Below are positions 8,484-15,600 of a stretch of DNA of 23,730 nt, in pieces (position 1 is the stretch's first letter; each line of letters opens with the position of its first letter). The stretch lies in the IMG/VR virus record IMGVR_UViG_3300013006_000126, positions 1 to 23,730 of that record; one strand, 5' to 3'. Source of the stretch: a virus. Both the position numbers and the translations under genes were made by a program. The notes beneath the pieces are model-generated. The model was not told the origin of the DNA, ran no database searches, and was given only the letters and a program-made list of their open reading frames with translations.

Positions 8484-9004
8484 GTTCTTTCTTCCACGTA
8501 GTCAGCTGACTGATTGGCCAGTTGTTGTCTGCGACTGCAAAACATTTCACATGCCATGTGAGCTTCGTCGAGGCTCCGGAATGTTGATTTCATAGGACGG
8601 TTACGCACAGTGATACGGAACCCATCATCTTCATTGCCGTGAATTTTAATTTCATGTCCATCATCTGTTGTGATAGTTTTAACAGCAGGTCCCACCATGC
8701 CATGACCGTTGGCAACTTTGTCAATCAAGTCAGGATCTTTTTTCACAGCATCAGCTACGCTTTGAAAGTAATCACCTAGGCTTTTGCGATCTTTAGTAAC
8801 AACATCTTCTTTGGCAACATCTTTGCTTTCACCGCCTACAAAATAGTCATGTGTGGGATGTTGTTTTTCACGTGCGCCCAGCACAGGACTAATTTTTTTG
8901 GCCTTGAACAGTGCAGGCAATTGGGGCACAGACTTTTGTTGTGCATTTTGCCCTTCGGTGATAGTGTCAAACCGTTTTAAGATTGAATAAATGTCGTTGC
9001 TCAT
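8480..9004 (-). CDS. Probable virion protein, 174 aa, with cleavable N-terminal segment
   Basis: The chosen start is the ATG at 9004, which forms an ATGA overlap with the Dps-like gene. The N-terminus MSNDIYSILKRFDTITEGQ has a short amphipathic helix ending in ITE-G, an (I/L)-x-E type site that could be cut after E17. Then come a QQKSVPQLPALFK segment, a Gly/Lys-rich linker (HPTHDYFVGGE), a helical region with DYFQSVADAVKK, and a C-terminal beta-type domain (TTDDGHEIKIHGNEDDGFRI) with two cysteines near the end. The frame extends to 9040, but those 12 extra residues lie inside the upstream gene. I do not recognise a function; the context points to a head or internal protein. Confidence 0.78.
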   Translation of the reverse strand: MSNDIYSILKRFDTITEGQNAQQKSVPQLPALFKAKKISPVLGAREKQHPTHDYFVGGESKDVAKEDVVTKDRKSLGDYFQSVADAVKKDPDLIDKVANGHGMVGPAVKTITTDDGHEIKIHGNEDDGFRITVRNRPMKSTFRSLDEAHMACEMFCSRRQQLANQSADYVEERT

Positions 9005-9441
9005 GCTCGCTGGTCTTTCAAGTAAGACTTTAATTGCCACAGATATTTGCCATGAGCATCTTGACGTTCAGCCATGAAGTTGGCAACATCTTCTCTGCGT
9101 TCTTGTGTGGCAGTTTCAAACACTTGAGCAACAATGTTCAACATGGTTTGTGTGTCAGCAAGTAATTCTTCCAACATGAGTCTAGCACGTGGTACTTTGA
9201 TCTGGCCAGGTATCTGCGATAATTCTTGAAAGCGTTCAAGGCTTCCCGGAGCATATTCTTCTGTGGTGCGAATGTACTCAGCCATCTTGTCAACTGCCCC
9301 ATAGGAATCTGCATAAATTTCAGCAAAGAATCCGTGCAACTCAGAAAAGTCTGGACCTTCTACATTCCAGTGGAACATCTGGGCTTTTAAATAGTATGCA
9401 AAATTGCTTGCAAGCAGGATTTTAAGATCATCGGACAACAT
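9001..9441 (-). CDS. Dps-like ferritin-fold protein lacking one ferroxidase ligand
   Basis: The protein has 146 residues. The Dps signature HWNVEGPDFSELH (24-36) is followed by VDKMAEYIR (50-58), giving the four-helix ferritin fold of DNA-protecting, iron-oxidising Dps proteins. By spacing against E. coli Dps (H51, H63, D67, D78, E82), the ligands are H24, H36, D51 and E55, but the D67 position is A40, with E41 beside it. Iron oxidation may be altered. There is no long basic N-terminal tail like that of E. coli Dps for DNA binding. It overlaps the tagged 59-residue gene by 14 nt and the next gene by ATGA, so it is made together with internal head proteins. It carries no tag of its own. Confidence 0.88.
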   Translation of the reverse strand: MLSDDLKILLASNFAYYLKAQMFHWNVEGPDFSELHGFFAEIYADSYGAVDKMAEYIRTTEEYAPGSLERFQELSQIPGQIKVPRARLMLEELLADTQTMLNIVAQVFETATQERREDVANFMAERQDAHGKYLWQLKSYLKDQRA

Positions 9442-9607
9442 GAGATTTCTTTCGTTGGGCTACAGGAGCACTATTAGCATATTTAGCCGGTTTCTTGATT
9501 TGTGTTCTAGTAATTACTTCACCCATGGGCTGTGCAAAAACCGCCATGTTGCCTGCACAGCTGGCACCCGATGACGCATCTTCTCTTATGAATTCTCTTG
9601 CTCTCAT
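9428..9607 (-). CDS. Small tagged internal head protein, 59 aa
   Basis: This short gene begins MRAREFIRED, one of the clearest copies of the MRA-x-EF-x-x-E tag, with predicted cleavage after E9. The remaining ~50 residues are polar and basic near the end (VITRTQIKKPAKY, QRKKSHVVR), with one cysteine (C17). A processed product of this size and charge could be a DNA-condensing internal peptide, but that is inference. The ATG overlaps the stop of the 92-residue gene (ATGA), and its own 3' end overlaps the Dps-like start by 14 nt. No other homology is recognised. Confidence 0.75.
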   Translation of the reverse strand: MRAREFIREDASSGASCAGNMAVFAQPMGEVITRTQIKKPAKYANSAPVAQRKKSHVVR

Positions 9608-9882
9608 GATTGTACTACCAGTTTATTTTGTGCTTGCCAAACAGCAGGTCCATGCGCAATTGCATGATTTCTAGTATCGAATACATCAGCTGGCTCTACC
9701 CTTACTGTGTACTCACCACAGGTGGCTTGTATTTGAAGTGTTTGCTCAAGGTAAAATGCCGAGCCCCATGTCCAGGTACGCTCGGCAAATATTTCATCAT
9801 TAACGTAAATTCTGTATGAAGGAAGAGAGTCTGGCTGCAAACAGTCTAAATTAAAAACAGCACGTACATAATGAGTTTCCAC
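9604..9882 (-). CDS. Small beta-rich phage protein, 92 aa, GTG start
   Basis: The protein has 92 residues and alternates hydrophobic and polar residues, as in a beta sandwich: YVRAVFNLDCL, YRIYVNDEIFAERTWTW, LEQTLQIQATCGEYTVRVEP. Function is unknown. The start is GTG at 9882. It is supported by a TAAATA late motif ending exactly 4 nt before it, the same spacing as the next gene upstream, and by the absence of an ATG in frame nearby. There is no Shine-Dalgarno site. The stop overlaps the next tagged gene by ATGA. Confidence 0.72.
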   Translation of the reverse strand: METHYVRAVFNLDCLQPDSLPSYRIYVNDEIFAERTWTWGSAFYLEQTLQIQATCGEYTVRVEPADVFDTRNHAIAHGPAVWQAQNKLVVQS

Positions 9883-9886
9883 GCAG

Positions 9887-9892
9887 TATTTA
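9887..9892 (-). promoter_or_regulatory. T4-like late promoter motif before the 92-aa gene
   Basis: Minus strand GCTAAATACTGC. The TAA of the motif is also the stop codon of the upstream 64-residue gene. The last A lies 4 nt before the GTG start, so a T4-type start site would make the mRNA leaderless. Confidence 0.6.
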
Positions 9893-10084
9893 GCGGGTAG
9901 CTAGTTCGCGTGGTTGTCCCACGACTACGTTATGATTGTTGTATTGAGCACGTAAAATACTACGTGCTTGGTTGGCTGTGCGAGCTTGTACTGTGGTGTC
10001 AAACTGTTGGGAATACCCTTGCTGTTTTAATTGTAAACGTACAGCAAAGGTTTTTAACCCAGTAATAAAGTCTTGTGCTCGCAT
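9890..10084 (-). CDS. Small tagged protein with degenerate cleavage site, 64 aa
   Basis: The chosen start is the ATG at 10084, giving MRAQDFITGLKTF. The tag core MRAQ-[ED]-FI matches its neighbours, but residue 9 is Gly instead of Glu, so protease cleavage there may be lost and the tag retained. The rest is a small domain (AVRLQLKQQGYSQQFDTTVQ, then RTANQARSILRAQYNN and VVGQPREL). Function is unknown. The frame extends upstream to 10141 inside the SAH hydrolase gene; I reject that extension because of the tag and the late motif just before 10084. The stop codon is embedded in the late motif of the next gene. Confidence 0.78.
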   Translation of the reverse strand: MRAQDFITGLKTFAVRLQLKQQGYSQQFDTTVQARTANQARSILRAQYNNHNVVVGQPRELATR

Positions 10085-10088
10085 CCAG

Positions 10089-10094
10089 TATTTA
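10089..10094 (-). promoter_or_regulatory. T4-like late promoter motif before the 64-aa tagged gene
   Basis: Minus strand ACTAAATACTGG followed at once by ATG. The TAA is the stop codon of the SAH hydrolase gene, and the motif ends 4 nt before the start codon. No Shine-Dalgarno sequence is present. Confidence 0.65.
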
Positions 10095-11378
10095 GTAGCG
10101 ATACGTTTCGGACTTGAATGGGCCCGAAACAGTAACACCAATGTACTGCGCCTGATCGTTAGTCAAGGTTGTAAGTTGCGCTCCAAGTTGGCCAAGATGT
10201 AATTGTGCAACTTTTTCATCCAGTTGTTTTGGTAGCAAATACAACTGTCCTGCTTGATACTTGTCTGTATTGTTAAACATCTCAATTTGTGCCAACACCT
10301 GATTAGTAAAGCTGTTGGACATAACAAAGCTGGGGTGGCCTGTACCGCAACCCAAGTTCACCAAGCGGCCTTTGGCCAACACAATGATCTTGCGACCGTT
10401 GATCAAGGTCACATGATCCACTAGAGGTTTGATCTCGTCCCACTTGGCATCCTGAATGCCTGCAATGTCAATTTCACTGTCAAAGTGTCCAATGTTACAC
10501 ACAATGGCATTTTCTTTCATGCACAGCATGTGTTCACGTGTGATAACACCAATGTTGCCTGTGGCTGTTACAAAGATGTCGGCCTTGTCTTTGGCATAAT
10601 CCATGGTAACTACACGGAAGCCTTCCATGGCAGCTTGTAGTGCGCAAATAGGATCAACTTCTGTGACCCAAACTTGTGCGCTGAGTGCTCGTAGAGCTTG
10701 TGCTGAACCTTTGCCCACATCACCATAGCCACACACCACAGCAACTTTGCCAGCAATCATGACGTCTGTGGCACGTTTAATAGCGTCCACAAGACTTTCA
10801 CGGCAACCATACAAGTTATCAAACTTGGTTTTAGTTACAGAGTCGTTGACATTGATGGCTGGGATCAACAGAGTACCAGCTTGAATGCGTTCCAGCAACT
10901 TGTGAATACCTGTAGTGGTTTCTTCTGTAACGCCCTTAATGTCAGCAATGAGTTCAGGGTGCTTGTCGTGGATATAACCCGTTAGGTCATGTCCGTCATC
11001 TAGAATCATGTTGGGAGTCCAACCATCGGGGCCACGCACAGTTTGTTCAATGCACCACCAGTATTCCGCTTCTGTTTCGCCCTTCCAGGCAAACACAGGA
11101 ATGCCTAGGTCAGCAACGGCAGCGGCTGCTTGATCTTGTGTGGAGAAAATATTGCACGAGCTCCAACGCACACTTGCACCTAGTGCAACCAACACCTTGA
11201 TCAGCACAGCAGTTTGTATCGTCATGTGCAAACTGCCCACAATACGTGCACCTTTGAGTGGTTTTTTGTTCTGGTATTCCGCTAGCACAGCTCGCAAACC
11301 AGGCATTTCATGTTCAGCGATCTCAATTTCTTTGTGACCCCAAGCAGCCAAGGCAATGTCTGCAATTTTATAATCCAT
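10092..11378 (-). CDS. ahcY: S-adenosyl-L-homocysteine hydrolase (auxiliary metabolic gene)
   Basis: The 428-residue enzyme converts S-adenosylhomocysteine to adenosine and homocysteine, relieving product inhibition of methyltransferases. Visible signatures: [12 protein letters not shown] (H51), [24 protein letters not shown] (D128), TEETTTG (E153), [17 protein letters not shown] (K183, D187, C192), the NAD site GYGDVGKG (217-224), [15 protein letters not shown] and the C-terminal ETYRY. All expected catalytic residues are present. Only about 25 residues separate DDG from EETTTG, so it lacks the ~40-residue insertion found in many bacterial forms. AAGGAT precedes the ATG, and a TATAAT box lies upstream, so it may be expressed before the late genes around it. 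A methyltransferase gene at 1-897 is a possible beneficiary. Confidence 0.97.
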   Translation of the reverse strand: MDYKIADIALAAWGHKEIEIAEHEMPGLRAVLAEYQNKKPLKGARIVGSLHMTIQTAVLIKVLVALGASVRWSSCNIFSTQDQAAAAVADLGIPVFAWKGETEAEYWWCIEQTVRGPDGWTPNMILDDGHDLTGYIHDKHPELIADIKGVTEETTTGIHKLLERIQAGTLLIPAINVNDSVTKTKFDNLYGCRESLVDAIKRATDVMIAGKVAVVCGYGDVGKGSAQALRALSAQVWVTEVDPICALQAAMEGFRVVTMDYAKDKADIFVTATGNIGVITREHMLCMKENAIVCNIGHFDSEIDIAGIQDAKWDEIKPLVDHVTLINGRKIIVLAKGRLVNLGCGTGHPSFVMSNSFTNQVLAQIEMFNNTDKYQAGQLYLLPKQLDEKVAQLHLGQLGAQLTTLTNDQAQYIGVTVSGPFKSETYRY

Positions 11379-11411
11379 GGTTATCCTTAAAAAGTAGTGT
11401 AGTAGTTAGTG

Positions 11412-11440
11412 ATTATACTAGCCGCAATTATTTTTTGCGA
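11412..11440 (-). promoter_or_regulatory. Probable sigma70-type promoter before SAH hydrolase
   Basis: Minus strand: TCGCAA, 17 nt, TATAAT. The -10 box is perfect; the -35 box is weak, matching TTGACA at three positions but differing by one base from the TTGCAA box before the clpA-like gene. It overlaps the 3' end of the 64-residue tagged gene. The -10 box ends about 34 nt before the start codon, with AAGGAT in between. Confidence 0.5.
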
Positions 11441-11622
11441 CCAGCTTTCATGTTGGCACACCAGTGTGCCATGCGTTGTCTTTCGCCAGAACTGTTGGCA
11501 GCAATACTACGCAGTTTGGTCACGCTTTGTTTACAGTTCACACCTGAGCGTTTGGCCAGGCCTTTACGTCCAGGTTTTTTACCATCTGCAAAGTTTTCGT
11601 TAACAAACTCTTGTGCTCTCAT
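11428..11622 (-). CDS. Small basic tagged internal head protein, 64 aa
   Basis: The protein begins MRAQEFVNEN, with predicted cleavage after E9. What remains is a very basic ~55-residue peptide: KKPGRKGLAKRSGVNCKQ, SVTKLRSIAANSSGERQRM, AHWCANMKAGRKK. It has two cysteines and a GERQRMAHW core. Size and charge suit a DNA-associated internal protein, like the T4 internal proteins packed with the genome. This is inference; no enzyme motif is present. The start overlaps the 350-residue gene by ATGA. Confidence 0.82.
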   Translation of the reverse strand: MRAQEFVNENFADGKKPGRKGLAKRSGVNCKQSVTKLRSIAANSSGERQRMAHWCANMKAGRKK

Positions 11623-12671
11623 GCTAGTCCAATCTTGCCAGGAGCCATTGGTCCATCTTCAATTCTTTCGCCGCCGTCAAAGTAACGTATTTCAATGGGC
11701 AGGTCCGGCCAGTTTAATCTGTATGCAGCCATGATGCGATGATTGCCTTCATTGACCCAGGCTTCGCCGTTATAAGCCACCATGATGTAGGGCAAGTATT
11801 CTGCGTCTGGATTGCTACCCATGGGTGGCAACTTACCTGTCTTATCCATGTAATCCATCAACCACTTTAGGTCACCTCGACGCACATTCATTTGTTCGTT
11901 GCGCATGCCTGGTAAAGAAGCCAGACGCATTACACGTACTCTCGGAGGAGTTCCACGAACAGCGGCTGTGGTACTGCCCATGTAAGGCACACCAAAACTG
12001 TTACGACCTTTGCTTTTTGCGTAGTCAATCTTGTCTTGTAACCAATCTTCATTTGGTACGTCTACACTAAGTTTACCTTCCGCCACACCTTTTTTGTCTT
12101 TTTGTGCTTTTCTTTCAGCGGCTCTGCGGGTAGTTTCTTGCGGCGTCACTTTTGCACCGTCGGAGTAATACTTGGCACCGGCACCGTCTTTAGCTTTGTC
12201 GATGGTACTTTTTGCTTTTAAGCCTGCTATGGCGTTTTTGAACTGTTTGGTTGTTTCTATATCATCATCAGTATAGCCTTCCGCCATACCTTGTGCAATT
12301 GCTTCACGGGCCTGACGTTCGTTTTCGGCTTTGAATCGTTGCATAGCTTGTGGATCCTTAATTTGTCCACGGTCCAATGCTTGCCAGATTGGCAAATCAA
12401 ATGTGAGATATTTTTTTTGTACTGCTTGAGCATAACTAACTTCATTGCCACGACCTTGCCAATCAGGTTTATGCCCCCACACAACTGATACAGATTGACC
12501 ATTTGGCCAGTTGATGCGCATACGCTCGCCATATAATACGTATGTATTACCTTGCCATGTAAACGCAAGATCACCATTGACTGTACGTCCCATGCTCCAG
12601 CCATGCTTTTTTAACAAGGCATCAACTGCGGCTTGATCTGCGTTTTCAATTATAAACTCTTGTGCTCTCAT
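11619..12671 (-). CDS. Tagged internal head protein with ParB/sulfiredoxin-like C-terminal domain, 350 aa
   Basis: The N-terminus MRAQEFIIEN is a clear tag, cut site after E9. Domain 1 (11-125) is a small alpha/beta unit with AYAQAVQKKYL-like and WQALDRGQIKDP segments. Two candidate protease sites follow in linkers: GMAE-G (E131) and KKGVAE-G (E198). Between them is a short Lys-rich helical piece. Domain 2 (200-350) ends with MVAYNGEAWVNEGNHRIMAA (297-316) and IEIRYFDGGERI. The GNHRIMAA box resembles the G-x-H/R-R-x-x-A motif of the ParB/sulfiredoxin fold, which in other phages occurs in injected polyvalent proteins; NTPase or nuclease activity is possible but not shown. The start lies one base after the preceding stop. 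Confidence 0.82.
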   Translation of the reverse strand: MRAQEFIIENADQAAVDALLKKHGWSMGRTVNGDLAFTWQGNTYVLYGERMRINWPNGQSVSVVWGHKPDWQGRGNEVSYAQAVQKKYLTFDLPIWQALDRGQIKDPQAMQRFKAENERQAREAIAQGMAEGYTDDDIETTKQFKNAIAGLKAKSTIDKAKDGAGAKYYSDGAKVTPQETTRRAAERKAQKDKKGVAEGKLSVDVPNEDWLQDKIDYAKSKGRNSFGVPYMGSTTAAVRGTPPRVRVMRLASLPGMRNEQMNVRRGDLKWLMDYMDKTGKLPPMGSNPDAEYLPYIMVAYNGEAWVNEGNHRIMAAYRLNWPDLPIEIRYFDGGERIEDGPMAPGKIGLA

Positions 12672-12672
12672 A

Positions 12673-15600
12673 TTAGTGAAACATTAAAAACTGATTCTGT
12701 ACATCAAGTCGTGTTGCACCCAAGTCACCGTGGCCTGCTGGAAATACCACCACATTCCATTTGGGCTTGGGTCCTTCAGGGATACGATTCATTTGATCGT
12801 ATGTGATAATTGACGCTGGGTCAATGTTGTATTTTGTAGATAACTTCTGTTTAAAGTTTTCCCATGCTTCTGGGCTTTTAACCTGTGTACGGCCTTGTTC
12901 ATCCTTGACATATTTGCCTTTGGCATCAGTCACAAACAAATCGCGGAACATGTCTTTGGGAATAGTTGGTGCACCTTTCAAGTTCTTACCAGCATTTCTG
13001 TAAAGTTCAACTTTCTTGACTTCACGACTCTTGGCACCACCATCGCTAAAGTTGGGCAATGTGTTAGACGGCGTATTTGGATCAGTTACTGGATCTCCCA
13101 TTTTGCTGTAGAAGTAAAAACGTACATCTGGATTGTTAAGTTGCACTTTCTTACTAAGGTCCCAGTATTCTTTAGAGAAGAAGTCGCCAGCATCATGAAT
13201 ACGCACTAACAACTTAATACCATTTTTGTCTGCCAGTGCTTTTGTTTTTTTGATTTCGTTGTCAAACATTGCCATGTATTCGTCGGGGTGGTTAACCAAG
13301 AAGTTCAATGCTTGTGCGGCTGACATTGATGCGGCAGGGAACATGACATAGCCGCCCTTGCGAGCATAACAAAACAGTTGGCATTCACCGGCCCCCGGGC
13401 AAGTTGTGATTTCTACAAACTCCCCAGTGTCTTCATCAACAACAATACCGCTTAGTGCTGGTAGTGTCAAGTCGTATGTGATGGCACCTTCTTTTTTACT
13501 CTTGCTCATCTTGGCATTTGATCCAAGGATCGCTCTAGGCGGTGTGGTGATTTGACGTTTTAGATCTTCCAAGTCCCATTCTTCTGTGCCATCATCTTTG
13601 GTAATGGCTTTGACATTGCTGCCGTGAATAATAGGCTTAAACCGATCTTGTTTGGTTTTTGTACCTGTTTTGATACGAGTCAGATAATCCTGCATGTCTT
13701 GTTTGGACCATGACTTCTGTGGTGCATTGAGCTTGATTGCTTCCTTTACATCTTTTTTATTCTTATTGTCTTTGTACCTTGGGCCAGCGATAGCATCCAG
13801 TTGATCCTTGGATAATTTTTTTGTCCAGTTTGGTTCGTTATAGGGTTGAGGTTTTTTAGCGACAGAGCCTTCCGCTACCCCACCTTTGGTAACTACACCA
13901 ATATTACCCTGCAAGTCGGGACGATTCTTCAAGATAGCATTCATTGTGTTGATTGCGGCTTGTTTGCTAGTGAATGTAACATCTTTGCCTTGCTTGCTCC
14001 ATACTTTACCGTTGATCTTCAGACCCCAGACTTGTCGACCGGCCTGTGGATCTTGCCCTTCTGGATCTCTCGAACCACTCCGGAATCCTGTGCGATTTGC
14101 ATGATAGTTGTTGCGGACTTCGTCTACATCTTTTTTAGCAAAGTTATCATTCTGGAAGCTACCAACAATGTACCATTTTAAATCATGGTCAACATCATTG
14201 TGTTCTACGCCCATTACGTTGACATTGTAACCTTTATCGTTGAACCATGAGTTGGCATAACCCACTAGGTTTTTCTTGGCTTTTTCGCCGTAGGCATCAA
14301 TGTTAAATCCGTCGTTGCTGACATCAAAGTCTTCAAACCAATCATCACCAATGATGTCTGCAAGCTCGTCATCTGTGTACCAACGGCCCGAATCACCTCC
14401 ACCGTTACCAGGGGGAGCAAATTCGTTCACACCTTGATCTTGAATGTTCAATACCTTGACTGGGAATCCGCCCAGTGTAGTTTCTTTTAATATGTGTGCT
14501 ATCTTCATGTTGCTGTCCTGTGATTCTCTCAAGTTGCTGGCATTGCTGGTTAACAATGGTGGCTTGCCAGCCGCGTCTGTAGTCCATCCCATCTTCTTAG
14601 CTTGGCGTTGTACTTCGCCGGGCTTGATATCCTGAGTGATGGCCATGCTGTAGCGTGGGTCTCGTGCTTCTTTGTCGTTGACGGGAATGTAACCCGACGC
14701 TTCTGCTACAATTGGTTTTATTCTACTCAATTCGTACATGACTTTGTTGCCGGTGTCAGCACGGAAAGCACGAAAGCCCAAAGCCCTTGCATAACGCTGA
14801 ACCAAACTGTCATACAGACTTGCCCTGGTCAGTGCTTTCTTTTGATCCTCATCTGGTTTAACTGCTTTTGAGGCTGAAAAGTATATTTTGTTGGGTTTGT
14901 ATTTTCCCTTGGCGCCAGGCACCCTGTCAGAAACAAATGTTTCAACAGCACTTAACACAGTGGCAAACACACGCTGTTGATCACCCTCACCTGTCTTTTC
15001 TTGACTGTTGTTTCTAAAGAACTCAACACTCCATGCTTCCTCTTTTGTCTCTTGTTTAAATCCCTTGTTGAACATAACACTTAGAAAAGTTCCGTCATCT
15101 AATCGTGCTATTGCGTCTACATCACCATAGTCACCTTTTTCCCATCGAAGTATTTTATAGGGTTGGTCTAATGATTCCGTAACATCTTCGGGTACTACAT
15201 GTCCTTGGCGACGACGCAGTTCGTTTTTGAGTCGTTGCATTAGTTCTTCTTCGGCACCAGCACGACCCATGTGCTTGATAGTCTGAGCTGTGCGTCCCAC
15301 GTCTTGCACTGTACGAATGGCATCAGCGCCTGTGGTAGCGCAACCTGGAGTACCTGCTACACAAGCGGCAGCTGCCACGGCTGCTAATTTGTCTTTGACA
15401 GATTCTTCTAGCGGCACATCTTTAAAGAATTCAGGATATTCATCAACCCAGTGGCGCATGATGCGGCCTGCCATAGCGTTGGCTTCGTCTTCATAAGGCG
15501 ATCCTGTTTCGCCTGCATCCACAGGCATGTCGGCTTGTTCGTCTTGACGAGCATGTGTGAGTTCATGTGCCAAGGTACGCAAGATGTCCAATACGTGTCG

